DNA from: Pseudomonadota bacterium | GTDB taxonomy: Bacteria > Pseudomonadota > Gammaproteobacteria > Xanthomonadales > SZUA-38 | DNA: 64,000 bases | Reading direction: 5' to 3' | NCBI GenBank assembly: GCA_039033415.1 | Contig: JBCCCR010000003.1 | Coordinates: 234,699-298,698 of the forward strand | Part shown: piece after piece, positions 47,195 to 55,919 of the stretch | Layout: the number at the start of each line of letters is the position of its first letter | Numbering within the stretch: the stretch's first letter is position 1 | Program-made: the position numbers and the translations under genes | The notes under the pieces: model-generated | Told to the model about the DNA's origin: nothing | The model's database searches: none | What the model saw: only the letters and a program-made list of their open reading frames with translations

Positions 47195-48012
47195 GACACC
47201 GCCCCTCGGTAGCCAAGCGCTCGTATTACCCGCGGATGACCGGCGTGGTCGTCGATGGTGTCCAGGTGCTCAAACCCCGGCGCAAACAGTTCCGACAATA
47301 CCTGTCGCTGATCCAGGCCGTGCTCCAGCAGCAAGCTGCCGCCGCGGTGGAGATGTTGAGGTAGGCCCTCAGCAAGCTGACGATAGGCCTCCAGACCGTC
47401 GCTGCCACCCAGCAGCGCCAGCTCGGGCTCGCCGCGAGTGGTCATGCGCGGGTCGCCGGGCATCACGTAGGGCGGGTTGGACACGACCACGTCAAAAAGG
47501 CGATCGCCGAGGGGCTCCCACCACGACCCCTGCAGGGTCTCGATTCGGGAACAGCCGTGTCGATCAAAGTTCTCGCGCGCCACCGCCAGCGCCGGGCCGG
47601 AGATATCCACCGCGGTGATTTTTGCCGCCGGTCGGTGGGCCGCCACGGCCACCGCAATGGCGCCACTGCCGGTGCCCAGATCAACGAGGGTGCCATCCCA
47701 GGTGGATTCCGTAAGATCCAGCACCGCTTCCACCAGCAGCTCGGTTTCCGGCCGTGGGACCAGCGTATCGGTCGTGACCTTAAGCGGCAGCGAATAAAAC
47801 TCCCAGCTGCCGAGCAGGTAAGCCAGTGGTTCACCTTGTCGCAGCCTGGTTAAATCGCCCCGCAGCCCTTCAGCGGCTGCCGCGGGAACCGGCTTCTCAC
47901 CGTGCGCGTACAGCCAGCTGCGGGGCCGGCCCAGCCGATGGGCCAGCAGCCTTTCAGCGCTCAGCCGGTCCTGAGCACCCGCAGCGGCCAGCAGTTCAGC
48001 CGCCGTGGGCAA
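47191..48012 (-). CDS. prmC: Peptide chain release factor glutamine methyltransferase
   Basis: A 273-residue SAM-dependent enzyme methylating the GGQ glutamine of RF1/RF2. Seen: '[20 protein letters not shown]', '[10 protein letters not shown]', SAM loop '[16 protein letters not shown]' and the catalytic '[12 protein letters not shown]'. Usually next to prfA; here it follows proS with a 17-bp overlap instead. Confidence 0.95.
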   Translation of the reverse strand: MPTAAELLAAAGAQDRLSAERLLAHRLGRPRSWLYAHGEKPVPAAAAEGLRGDLTRLRQGEPLAYLLGSWEFYSLPLKVTTDTLVPRPETELLVEAVLDLTESTWDGTLVDLGTGSGAIAVAVAAHRPAAKITAVDISGPALAVARENFDRHGCSRIETLQGSWWEPLGDRLFDVVVSNPPYVMPGDPRMTTRGEPELALLGGSDGLEAYRQLAEGLPQHLHRGGSLLLEHGLDQRQVLSELFAPGFEHLDTIDDHAGHPRVIRALGYRGAVS

Positions 48013-49711
48013 GTCGGTCCTGTATTTCGGTCACCAGGGTATCCAGCGGCAGAAACTGATTCTCCGAATCGCCCCGCGCACGGTATTCCACCTGCCCCTG
48101 GTCGAGGCCCTTCTCGCCGACGACCAGCCGATGGGGCACGCCGATCAGCTCCCAGTCCGCAAACATCACGCCGGGTCGAAGACCCCGATCATCCAGCACC
48201 ACCTCAACGCCGGCCGCCTGAAGATCCGCATAGATTTGCTCGACCGCCTCTCGCACCCGATGCGACTTGTGGGCATTCATCGGCAGCAGCGCCAGCTCAA
48301 ACGGCGCAATGGCCAAAGGCCAGCGAATGCCAGCCTCGTCGTGATGCTGCTCGATGGCCGCGGCGACAAAGCGGCTAACGCCGATGCCGTAGCAGCCCAT
48401 CAGCAGATGCTGCGCTTTGCCCTGTTCATCCAGCACGGTAACTCCCATCGACTCGGAGTACTTCGTCCCCAGCTGGAAGATGTGCCCCACCTCGATGCCC
48501 CGGGCCATCGCCAGCGTGCCGGCCCCATCGGGGCTGGGGTCGCCCGCTTCCACGTTGCGCAGGTCCGCCGTTTCGGTGATCGCCGCGTCGCGCTCCCAGT
48601 TGGCGCCCACAAAGTGAAAGCCGTTTTCGTTAGCCCCACAGACAAAGTCCGCCAGCAGCGCGGCGCTGCGATCGGCGATAACCGGCAGCTCCGTGCCCAC
48701 CGGGCCCAGAAAGCCCGGCTCGGCGCCGAACGCTTCCTGAATCTGTGCTTCGGTGGCCATCGCAAAACCTTCGGCAAAGCGCGCGAGCCTGCCGAGCTTG
48801 ATCTCGTTGAGCTGGTGATCACCGCGCAGCACCAGGATGACCAGCTCACCCTCGCTGTCGGCCACCACCAGCGTTTTGAGACACTGCGCCGCGGGAACAT
48901 CCAGGTGCTCGGCCACGGCCTGGATCGTGCGCTGGGTTGGTGTGGCGACTTTTTCCAGCGACGCGCTGGCCTGCGGCCGCTCGGTGATCGTGGGAACCGC
49001 CTCAGCGGTTTCCACGTTGGCCGCGTACTCACTGTCGGGACAGTAGGCGATCGCGTCTTCACCCGATTCGGCAATCACCTGAAACTCGTGGGAGTGGCTG
49101 CCGCCGATAGCGCCGGAGTCTGCCTGGACGGCCCGATACTCAAGCCCCATGCGCTGGCACATCCGCGAGTAGGCGTCATACATGCGCTGGTAGGTTTCGT
49201 CCATAGACGCCTGATCCAGATGAAACGAATAGCCGTCTTTCATGATAAATTCGCGCGCCCGCATCACGCCGAAGCGCGGCCGGATCTCATCGCGAAATTT
49301 GGTTTGAATCTGGTAGAAGTTAACGGGCAGCTGTTTGTAGCTGCGAATCTCGTCGCGCGCAAATTCGGAGATCACTTCCTCGTGCGTCGGGCCGAAGCAG
49401 AACTCTCGTTCAGCGCGGTCCACCATCTTCAGAAGCTGGGGGCCGAATACGTCCCAGCGGCCGGACTCTCGCCAGAGTTCCGCCGGCTGCACGGCAGGCA
49501 TCAGCATCTCCAGCGCCCCGGCCCGGTTCATTTCCTCGCGAACGATGTTCTCGACCTTGCGCAGAACGCGAAAGCCCAGCGGTGTCCACGTGTAGATGCC
49601 GGATGTCAGACGCCGTATCATCGCGGTCCGAAGCATCAGCTGATGGCTCGCGATCTCCGCATCGGCCGGAGTTTCCTTGACCGTGGTGATGTGAAATTGT
49701 GCCGCACGCAT
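47996..49711 (-). CDS. proS: Prolyl-tRNA synthetase
   Basis: A 571-residue bacterial-type class II enzyme with the editing insertion domain between motifs 2 and 3. Seen: '[20 protein letters not shown]', '[20 protein letters not shown]', and '[20 protein letters not shown]'. ATG 49711 gives '[20 protein letters not shown]', the expected start; the longer frame is antisense to apaH. Divergent from apaH with a 43-bp gap. Confidence 0.97.
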   Translation of the reverse strand: MRAAQFHITTVKETPADAEIASHQLMLRTAMIRRLTSGIYTWTPLGFRVLRKVENIVREEMNRAGALEMLMPAVQPAELWRESGRWDVFGPQLLKMVDRAEREFCFGPTHEEVISEFARDEIRSYKQLPVNFYQIQTKFRDEIRPRFGVMRAREFIMKDGYSFHLDQASMDETYQRMYDAYSRMCQRMGLEYRAVQADSGAIGGSHSHEFQVIAESGEDAIAYCPDSEYAANVETAEAVPTITERPQASASLEKVATPTQRTIQAVAEHLDVPAAQCLKTLVVADSEGELVILVLRGDHQLNEIKLGRLARFAEGFAMATEAQIQEAFGAEPGFLGPVGTELPVIADRSAALLADFVCGANENGFHFVGANWERDAAITETADLRNVEAGDPSPDGAGTLAMARGIEVGHIFQLGTKYSESMGVTVLDEQGKAQHLLMGCYGIGVSRFVAAAIEQHHDEAGIRWPLAIAPFELALLPMNAHKSHRVREAVEQIYADLQAAGVEVVLDDRGLRPGVMFADWELIGVPHRLVVGEKGLDQGQVEYRARGDSENQFLPLDTLVTEIQDRLAHGG

Positions 49712-49754
49712 GGCCGAACACCTAAATCCAAAGGCGCGAATCTTACCACTGGAC

Positions 49755-50549
49755 ATGACACGATACGTGATTGGCGATGTGCAGGGCTGCTTTGGACCGC
49801 TAATGCGGCTCCTCAAGCGGCTTAGGTTCGACCCGCAGCGAGATCGCCTCTGGTTTGCCGGAGACCTGGTAAACCGGGGCGGACAGTCGCTGGAGGTGCT
49901 GCGATTTGTGGTCGAGCACCAGCACGCCTGCCGAGCGGTGCTAGGCAATCATGACCTTCACCTTCTCGCCCACGCGGCAGGACTGGTCGAGCGCCCGGAG
50001 AAAGAGCTGGCGCGGGTGGTCGACGCGCCCGACGCACCGGAGCTGATCGACTGGCTGCGCCGTCAGAAACTGCTCAAGGTCTTTCGCAAGCACAGCATCC
50101 TGCTGTCCCATGCCGGGGTTCATCCCGGCTGGTCCGTAGCAAGGGCCCGGGCGTTAGCTGATGAAGTGGAAACGGGCCTGCGAGGTCGCAGCTGGGAAAA
50201 ACACCTCTCGCGCAGCTACGGCGGCAAGATCGGCTGGGACGGAACGCTCCAGGGCAGCAAACGCCTCAAGGCCATCACCGCCAATCTGACGCGCATGCGA
50301 TACCTGAGCGGCGACGGGTCTTTCGACTCGGTCAACAAAGGGCCACCCGGCACGCAGGGCGAGGGGTTGTTTCCGTGGTTTTCCCTTCCGAGCGTCCGCC
50401 CGGCGCGCTGGCGAGTCCTGTTTGGCCACTGGGCCACGCTGGGATACCTATCCACCCCGCAGGCGGTATGTCTGGACTCCGGCTGCGTTTGGGGCGGTCG
50501 CCTGACCGCGGTGAAGCTGAAGGAGCCCGATAAGCCAATCCAGGTTTAG
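49755..50549 (+). CDS. apaH: Bis(5'-nucleosyl)-tetraphosphatase (symmetrical)
   Basis: A 264-residue metallophosphatase that splits Ap4A into two ADP, and removes Np4 caps from RNA in E. coli. Motifs: '[17 protein letters not shown]', '[17 protein letters not shown]', '[14 protein letters not shown]', '[11 protein letters not shown]' and 'FGHWATLGY'. ATG 49755 fits the standard start '[11 protein letters not shown]'. Converges with folA, their stops overlapping by 4 bp; apaH-folA adjacency is known in enterobacteria. Confidence 0.97.
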   Translation: MTRYVIGDVQGCFGPLMRLLKRLRFDPQRDRLWFAGDLVNRGGQSLEVLRFVVEHQHACRAVLGNHDLHLLAHAAGLVERPEKELARVVDAPDAPELIDWLRRQKLLKVFRKHSILLSHAGVHPGWSVARARALADEVETGLRGRSWEKHLSRSYGGKIGWDGTLQGSKRLKAITANLTRMRYLSGDGSFDSVNKGPPGTQGEGLFPWFSLPSVRPARWRVLFGHWATLGYLSTPQAVCLDSGCVWGGRLTAVKLKEPDKPIQV

Positions 50550-51328
50550 TTGGTTGTGAGTTTTTGTGGACCGCTGCCGGGCGCTCGGCGCAGTTCACCC
50601 GCGGCCTCAAGCTCGAGTTTGACCGTGGTGACGTGCCAGCCGAGTGAACCGAGCGACGCTCGCTCCGCCTTGCTGAGCTTGCGGTCCACCAGCCCGGGCA
50701 GCGCCTTAAACGCGATTGGCTCCTTCTGGCCCCCGACAACCGTCAGAATGCGGTCGCGCATCAGCTCAAATTTCCAGGCTGGAATCCGGGTCGGCTTTTT
50801 GCCCACCGCCGGCGTTCGGCACAACACTTTTTCGTCGACCACCCGCGGCAAATACTCAACGATGGAGAAGCCGTGTTCATGCTTGGGATCGGGCTGCTGT
50901 TCGCTCATCGTCCAGCCGGACCAGCGTTTCGAGGAGATTCGCGGAAACCAGGTGTCCGCTCGGGCAACCCGCGTGTGGACGTGGGTGATCAGCAGGCGGC
51001 TAGCCCGGCGCAGCGTGGCGCGATAGATCTCGCCACCGCCGATTACCATCACCTCGTCGGAGTCCGCCATGGCCAGAGCGTCCGTCAGCGTGGCGGCCAG
51101 CACGCAGCCCGGCGGCGCGGTGGTCATCGACCGCGACAAAATCAGGTTCTGGCGCCGGGGAAGCGCCTTGCCCACTTCCTCGAACGTGCGGCGCCCCATC
51201 AAAACCGTTTTTCCGACCGTCGAAGCCTTAAAGTGCTTGAGGTCCTCCGGCAGGTGCCAAGGCAGCCCCCCGTCGATGCCGATGGCTCGCGCCTGGTCTA
51301 TCGCGGCGATCAGGGTCAGTATTTTCAT
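50546..51328 (-). CDS. folA: Dihydrofolate reductase fused to a C-terminal winged-helix-like domain
   Basis: A 260-residue protein. Residues 1-163 are a normal DHFR: 'AIGIDGGLPWHLPEDLKHFK' with the active-site Asp29 and Trp24, 'VLMGRRTFEEVG', 'MVIGGGEIYRATL' and 'GFSIVEYL'. Bacterial DHFRs stop here. About 95 more residues follow, including 'IPAWKFELMRDRILTVV' and 'LGWHVTTVKLELEAAGELRR'. The tail resembles small stand-alone proteins (DUF6958-like, from memory). ATG 51328 has AGGA 5-6 nt upstream. The frame is continuous, so this is a fusion, not a frameshift artefact. Confidence 0.93.
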   Translation of the reverse strand: MKILTLIAAIDQARAIGIDGGLPWHLPEDLKHFKASTVGKTVLMGRRTFEEVGKALPRRQNLILSRSMTTAPPGCVLAATLTDALAMADSDEVMVIGGGEIYRATLRRASRLLITHVHTRVARADTWFPRISSKRWSGWTMSEQQPDPKHEHGFSIVEYLPRVVDEKVLCRTPAVGKKPTRIPAWKFELMRDRILTVVGGQKEPIAFKALPGLVDRKLSKAERASLGSLGWHVTTVKLELEAAGELRRAPGSGPQKLTTN

Positions 51329-51360
51329 GGATTCCTTCTCAATGAGTGAAAGCAGCCGCT

Positions 51361-52827
51361 TCAAGGATTTTCCGGTCTGGGAAAAACCTGGTTGCGACCC
51401 GCGTCTTTCGCCCGATATAGACGCCGATCGGCTTTTGACATCATCTCCGACCAGCCGCAGGTGCCCTGGTTGTCGGCCACCCCGATACTGATGGTGACCC
51501 TCAGGCCAGACTCCAGCGCTTCCCAGCTGCGGCGCTCGACGGCAACTCGCAGCTTTTCGCAAGCTCTGACGGAACCGGCTTCGTCGGTGCCGGGCATCAC
51601 CAGCACAAACTCCTCGCCGCCAAAGCGAGCCAGGACGTCTTCCGTCCGGACCCAATCCAGCAGCAGCTCAACCAGCTGTTTGAGGACCTCATCACCCACC
51701 GTATGGGAGTACTGGTCGTTCACCTGCTTGAAGTGATCGAGGTCTAGCACCGCCAGCGAAAGCGCTGTCCCGTGTCGCTCGGCAAAGTTGTATTCCTTAC
51801 CGAGGCAGCTATCCAGATAGCGGCGGTTGTAGGTGCCGGTCAGCGGATCGCGGATACTCAGCCGCTCAAGCTCCGCCTTCTGTGCCTCCACCTCCTTCAG
51901 CGCCTCGGCCAGCTCGACGTTTCGCAGGTGTGACACCGCCCGCTCCATTTGGGCGCGCTCCAGGTCCCGCTGATTGACCATCGACTGAACGCGCGCCGTC
52001 GCCAGCTCTTCGAGCATATCGGTCTGGACCTGATGGTACTCCCGAAAATGCGCGAGGGCCGACTGGAAGTCGCCCATCTCTTCCGCGAGCCGGGCCAGCT
52101 TCTCGTGGGCCCGGCCAACGCCTGAGCGGGCGTTGACGGCACGAAAGATCCGCAGCGCGGAGTTGAGATTCTCCAGCGCCTGAGTCTGATGACCCAGGCT
52201 CGCCAGGTAATCGCTGAAATGCAGCAGAATCTCAGCCTCGCTGCGCGTCTCCTTATCCTGATGGCAGTGGGCGATCGCGCTGGCGAACCACTCGCCGGCC
52301 GCTTCGACGTCACCTTTGGCCGCGAGCGCTCGCGCGCGAGCGCCCTCGATCCATCCGAGCATCGCGTTTTCGCCGCTCTGCTCCGCCTGACGCGCCGCTC
52401 GCTCGAGCTGCTTCAACGCATCGTCGAACCGTCCCTCGCTCGCCATGGCGTCGCCCATGTTGGCCAGCACGCGAGCCTGCAGGCTTCGGTCTGCGGTGTG
52501 GTTGGCGAGCGCCAGCGCCTGTTCGTAGTTCTGATACGCCTGCTGGAGGTCGCCCAACTCTTCGTGCGCAATGCCGATGTAGTTATGCGCAAAGCCCGTC
52601 TCTTCGCGCTGGTCGTGCTCGAGGTGGAGATTGATCGAGAGGCGAAGTGCGTCGAGGCCGTCGCGGTACAGGCCAAGCTGCACCAGCGCTGCGCCCTCCA
52701 GCGCCATCGCCTGCGCCGCGCGGGAAGGCTCGATGTCTTCCTGGGCAAGAAAACCACGCGCCGACTCGGCGGCCTGCACAAAACGTGCTTCATCAAAAGC
52801 GCTTCGGGCGGCGGCGAGTTTCGGCAT
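51361..52827 (-). CDS. TPR-repeat diguanylate cyclase
   Basis: A 488-residue cytoplasmic protein: seven or so TPRs (about 1-260), a short coiled coil, and a GGDEF domain with active-site 'ARFGGEEFVLVMPG'. No EAL domain. 'RDPLTGTYNRRYLDSCLG' starts the cyclase. An RxxD inhibitory site is not evident. The TPR part probably senses a protein partner. A CATAAT hexamer lies 7 nt before the ATG and there is no ribosome site. Confidence 0.93.
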   Translation of the reverse strand: MPKLAAARSAFDEARFVQAAESARGFLAQEDIEPSRAAQAMALEGAALVQLGLYRDGLDALRLSINLHLEHDQREETGFAHNYIGIAHEELGDLQQAYQNYEQALALANHTADRSLQARVLANMGDAMASEGRFDDALKQLERAARQAEQSGENAMLGWIEGARARALAAKGDVEAAGEWFASAIAHCHQDKETRSEAEILLHFSDYLASLGHQTQALENLNSALRIFRAVNARSGVGRAHEKLARLAEEMGDFQSALAHFREYHQVQTDMLEELATARVQSMVNQRDLERAQMERAVSHLRNVELAEALKEVEAQKAELERLSIRDPLTGTYNRRYLDSCLGKEYNFAERHGTALSLAVLDLDHFKQVNDQYSHTVGDEVLKQLVELLLDWVRTEDVLARFGGEEFVLVMPGTDEAGSVRACEKLRVAVERRSWEALESGLRVTISIGVADNQGTCGWSEMMSKADRRLYRAKDAGRNQVFPRPENP

Positions 52828-52834
52828 AGACGCA

Positions 52835-52840
52835 ATTATG
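52835..52840 (-). promoter_or_regulatory. Putative -10 box of a leaderless promoter
   Basis: CATAAT on the minus strand, 7 nt before the ATG of the TPR-GGDEF gene. No Shine-Dalgarno visible. Confidence 0.35.
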
Positions 52841-52914
52841 CTGCTAGATGGCTCATCCGTCAGCTTCCGCCGGTCGATGAAATCGTGTCCGATCAGCAGG
52901 CACGGTTTGGCCGC

Positions 52915-54228
52915 CTATTTACCAAAAGACAGCGTGGCCCTTAGACCACCCCCATCTCGGCTCGCCACGTCCACAGTCCATTCGTAGAGTTCGCAGAAGC
53001 GCTGCACAATCGCCAACCCCAGTCCTGAGCCTTTTCCTTTGACCGTGCTGCCGCGATAGTGGCGGGTGAAAACCTTGCGCAGCTCGTCTTCGGCGAGCCC
53101 GGGGCCCGTATCTTCGACCACCACCTGATTGTTCACCACGGTAATGTCGACGCTCCCCTGCGGCGTGTATTTGAACGCGTTGCCGATCAGATTGCCCAAC
53201 GCCACCGCGATGACCGACTCGGGCGCACATACGAGAAACGAGTTGACCACCTTGATCGAGACTTCCACCGGCTTGCTGCCGATCTGCACCCGCTTGAAGT
53301 CGACCACCTCCTCGACAATTCGATCAACGCGGAAGTATTCGCCGGTCGCGCGATCCACCCGTTCCGCTCGAACCAGGTGGAGCAGCGCTTCGGTCAATTC
53401 GGTGGTCTGACGGGCGGCCCTTTCGATTCGGTTGAGTCGGGTTCGCGTCTTTTCATCCACCTCGGGCTGCGCCAGCAGCAGCTCGGTGGCGCTTTTGATC
53501 ACCGCCAACGGCGTCCGCAGCTCGTGGCTCACGTCCGCGTTGAACTCCTTATCCCGCACCACCATCGCCGTGAGACGCTCGGCGTATTCGTCCAGTCCTC
53601 GAGCGAGCTGCCCGACCTCATCATCAGCGTAGTTTGGCGCCAACGGTTCCGGGTGCGTGTCTTGCCCCAAGGTGGAAACGCGGCGCGCAAGATCGGATAC
53701 GGGCCGGATCACCCGCTTCGAAGACCAGATTGCCAGCAGCAGCATCAGCAGCGAGAACCCGACCGCGGCTCCCCCGAGAAATCCAAACAACAGCAGGTTT
53801 TCGCGCGGGTCGGGCGTGGTGTCATAAACCACGTAGCCCCAGGCCTCCGGCCGCTTGTTGACAGCGATCTTATAGCGCCTCGTCTCGGTGGCCATCTCGT
53901 GGATGCCCGTGGGCAGGCCAACCAGTTCGACCACCCGCTGCCTCAGATCAGAGTCATCCGGCAGCGCCGCTGGCATCGCCTGAAGCGCCAGGTCGCGGCG
54001 TCCAATCCAGGCGTAGTAGCGGGAGGAAAATCCTGCAGCGCCACTGTCGCCGCTCAACACCTTGTCGAGCTGATCGTCGAGGTCTCGAACCAACGTCTCG
54101 TCGATCAGCGCGTTTTCCAGGTACTGGCGCATACCCAGCGCAGTCACGGCGAACAGGCCGCTCAGCAGCGTGCCGAACAGCAAAAAGGAGATGATGATCC
54201 GAGCGCGTAGCTTACGTCTGAACCGCAT
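52915..54228 (-). CDS. Two-component sensor histidine kinase
   Basis: A 437-residue membrane kinase. TM1 about 11-33, periplasmic sensor 34-144, TM2 about 145-168, HAMP about 169-222. The phospho-accepting His235 is in 'DVSHELRTPLAVIKSATELL'. ATP-binding boxes: 'NLIGNAFKYTPQGS', 'VVEDTGPGLAEDE' and 'GKGSGLGLAIV'. The start overlaps the response regulator stop by 17 nt. Signal unknown; the arrangement resembles ColS/QseC-type kinases. Confidence 0.95.
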   Translation of the reverse strand: MRFRRKLRARIIISFLLFGTLLSGLFAVTALGMRQYLENALIDETLVRDLDDQLDKVLSGDSGAAGFSSRYYAWIGRRDLALQAMPAALPDDSDLRQRVVELVGLPTGIHEMATETRRYKIAVNKRPEAWGYVVYDTTPDPRENLLLFGFLGGAAVGFSLLMLLLAIWSSKRVIRPVSDLARRVSTLGQDTHPEPLAPNYADDEVGQLARGLDEYAERLTAMVVRDKEFNADVSHELRTPLAVIKSATELLLAQPEVDEKTRTRLNRIERAARQTTELTEALLHLVRAERVDRATGEYFRVDRIVEEVVDFKRVQIGSKPVEVSIKVVNSFLVCAPESVIAVALGNLIGNAFKYTPQGSVDITVVNNQVVVEDTGPGLAEDELRKVFTRHYRGSTVKGKGSGLGLAIVQRFCELYEWTVDVASRDGGGLRATLSFGK

Positions 54229-54898
54229 CGGGGTGGACCAGCCGATAGCCGATGCCGTGGCGGGTCTGGATCAGCGCCACATCAAAGGGCTTGTCGATGG
54301 CAGCTCTCAGGCTGTGAATATGAACGCGTAGGCTGTCGCTGTCCGGCAGCTCTTCGCCCCACACGCGCAGCTCCAGCTCGTGCCGAGACACAACCCGCGG
54401 TGAAGCCTCCATCAGCCGCTGCAGCAGCTTGAGACCGGTGGGGTTGAGGTTGATGTCTTTGCCTGCGCGGTTGACCGTCAGGGTGTCCAGATTGAATTCC
54501 AGGTCTCCGACGATCAGGACTCGAGGCTCAACCGCCTTGCCCCGTCGGGCGAGAACCACAAGCCGGGCTTCGAGCTCCTGCAGCTCGAACGGCTTGACCA
54601 TGTAGTCGTCAGCCCCTGTCTGGAATCCCTCAAGCTTCTGTTCCAGCGCGTCGCGCGCCGTCAGCATCAGGATCGGCGTGTTCTTCCGCGCCTCCTCCCG
54701 AAGCTTTCGGCAAACGTCCAGTCCGTCCATGCCCGGCAGCATGAGGTCCAGGACAATCGCGTCAAATTCGTTGACCACGGCCAGGTGCAGACCGGTGACG
54801 CCGTCACCGGCAAAGTCCACGACATGACCACGGTCTTCCAGATAGTCACCAATGTTGGCGGCAATATCTGGATTGTCTTCAATGATCAGTATCTTCAT
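54212..54898 (-). CDS. OmpR-family response regulator
   Basis: A 228-residue regulator: receiver domain with acidic pocket 'IIEDNPD' (7-8), phospho-acceptor Asp51 in 'AIVLDLMLPGMDGLDV', Thr/Lys switch residues in 'MLTARD' and 'VKPFE', then a winged-helix DNA-binding domain ending 'QTRHGIGYRLVHPDA'. First gene of the operon with its kinase. A TAATAT box lies 6 nt before the ATG with no ribosome site, suggesting a leaderless mRNA. Confidence 0.96.
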   Translation of the reverse strand: MKILIIEDNPDIAANIGDYLEDRGHVVDFAGDGVTGLHLAVVNEFDAIVLDLMLPGMDGLDVCRKLREEARKNTPILMLTARDALEQKLEGFQTGADDYMVKPFELQELEARLVVLARRGKAVEPRVLIVGDLEFNLDTLTVNRAGKDINLNPTGLKLLQRLMEASPRVVSRHELELRVWGEELPDSDSLRVHIHSLRAAIDKPFDVALIQTRHGIGYRLVHPDAVQT

Positions 54899-54904
54899 CA
54901 GCGC

Positions 54905-54910
54905 ATATTA
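54905..54910 (-). promoter_or_regulatory. Putative -10 box of a leaderless promoter (response regulator)
   Basis: TAATAT on the minus strand, separated by exactly 6 nt (GCGCTG) from the ATG at 54898. Confidence 0.45.
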
Positions 54911-55063
54911 CCCGGGAGCGTGCATTTGGGAGGAGACCCGCAACAACGGCGCGCTCTTTCAGCGCGTTGCGGATGACGATCGCTCCGCTGGGTTTAACCC
55001 CCCGTACTGGCAGTTGGATGATCTAGTGGACCGTGAGGTATTATCTTTCTTCTTATATAAAGA

Positions 55064-55109
55064 AAGGGCCCAAGTAGGAGTGCTGACCAAACTCCTTGCT
55101 TGAGCCCTT
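55064..55109. ncRNA. Candidate structured RNA element (long stem-loop)
   Basis: AAGGGC (55064-55069) pairs with GCCCTT (55104-55109); CAAG (55071-55074) with CTTG (55099-55102); GGAGT (55077-55081) with ACTCC (55091-55095); loop of 9 nt. Fifteen base pairs in three blocks broken by a mismatch and an internal loop. There is no T tract on the plus strand; on the minus strand the AT-rich 'CTTTCTTTATATAAG' follows, which could make it a terminator of a minus-strand RNA. Confidence 0.4.
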
Positions 55110-55325
55110 GAGCTACTGCCCCGATTACCGTAACCCGATCTGCCAATCCCAGACCATGGGTTGTGGTTGTTTCGTTAGCGAGTGCAGGCTTAGACTACTA
55201 ACATTTGTATTAAGAATTGGTTAAACGAAACGTAACTGCTCGTTAACATCTGCATTAATTCAAGGCTTTTCTTCGTTTGGCACTCCGCTCGCCGCTCCCG
55301 CCCAACACCCTATCGACATTTTGTG

Positions 55326-55346
55326 ATGAGAACGACGAATTCTCAT
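55326..55346. promoter_or_regulatory. Possible ArsR-type operator
   Basis: ATGAGAA-N7-TTCTCAT, a perfect 7-bp inverted repeat 62 bp before the ArsR gene start. The regulator downstream is the natural candidate to bind it (autoregulation). Confidence 0.4.
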
Positions 55347-55407
55347 GACACGAATATCTCGTCACGCTAATATCTTCGCAAGTTTGAATATATTAAGGTT
55401 TTAAGTC

Positions 55408-55767
55408 TTGCCGAGCCGCGCGATTATCGCCAAAGAGCTGTCTCAGATACTCAAAACCATCTCTCACCCTGATCGCGTGCGGATCATTGAAGAGCTGCGG
55501 GGCGATGAGAAAGATGTCAACACCATCGCGGCGGCGCTGGAACTCACCTCTACCCGGATTTCCCAGCATCTGAGCCTGATGAAAGCCCACCGCATCGTCG
55601 ATGAACGACGCGAGGGACGGCACCACTATTACCACCTGGTCCAGCCAGAAATTGCTGACTGGATCGTCAACGGTTTGGCCTTTGTCGAAGGTCGCATGTC
55701 GGCGATATCTGCCGCAGAAATCAAATCCGCCCGCAAGTTGTGGGGCGCTGTTCCCGTACAGAAGTAA
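55408..55767 (+). CDS. ArsR-family transcriptional regulator
   Basis: A 119-residue winged-helix repressor. HTH: 'NTIAAALELTSTRISQHLSL', followed by the wing 'VDERREGRHHYYHL'. It lacks the metal-binding 'ELCVCDL' motif of ArsR/SmtB, so the signal is probably not arsenic or zinc through that site. TTG start at 55408, with AAGG about 9 nt upstream. Next on the strand come a short carbonic-anhydrase-like ORF and a SulP transporter, the probable targets. Confidence 0.9.
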   Translation: MPSRAIIAKELSQILKTISHPDRVRIIEELRGDEKDVNTIAAALELTSTRISQHLSLMKAHRIVDERREGRHHYYHLVQPEIADWIVNGLAFVEGRMSAISAAEIKSARKLWGAVPVQK

Positions 55768-55808
55768 CGGCTAACCAAAACAAAAAAATTGTAAGGTTGA
55801 GGAGAATC

Positions 55809-55919
55809 ATGCCTAAGTTTGCAGCTGGCGTAGTCAGGTTTCAGAGCGAAGTATTTCTCGAGAAGCAGGAGGCGCTATTTCCCGGCGCCGCCTGCCAGGC
55901 TTGGGGAGTAAGAACCTAA
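55809..55919 (+). pseudogene. 36-codon remnant of a beta-carbonic anhydrase N-terminus, now a coupled leader ORF
   Basis: ATG 55809 follows a strong GGAGA site; the ORF runs 36 codons to TAA 55917-55919, which overlaps the SulP ATG (TAATG). The start 'MPKFAAGVVRFQSEVFLEKQ' closely resembles the first residues of beta-carbonic anhydrases ('..F..GV.RFQ.EVFPEK.ELF'). After about residue 24 the similarity ends and the CxDSR catalytic region is absent. I read it as a deletion remnant whose translation start has been kept to drive the SulP gene. A purpose-made leader peptide is the alternative. Confidence 0.6.

Larger units (their letters stand above)
54899..55407. other. 509-bp AT-rich intergenic region with several inverted repeats
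   Basis: Much more AT-rich than the rest of the window, especially 55020-55060 and 55190-55400. No convincing ORF. Contents: CTTTCTT/AAGAAAG hairpin (about 55045-55065), a long stem-loop (55064-55109), GTTTCGTT/AACGAAAC repeat (55169-55176 with 55224-55231), and ATGAGAA/TTCTCAT operator-like repeat (55326-55346). It may hold a small RNA, a long leader for the ArsR gene, or the scar of a lost element. Confidence 0.6.

Noticed and set aside
48005..49825. 606-codon open frame on the plus strand
   Set aside because: Antisense to proS, which has all its motifs; high GC creates long open shadows. No family features in the translated product.
55408..55767. Arsenic-resistance operon
   Set aside because: The regulator lacks the metal-binding cysteines and there is no arsB, arsC or similar gene.
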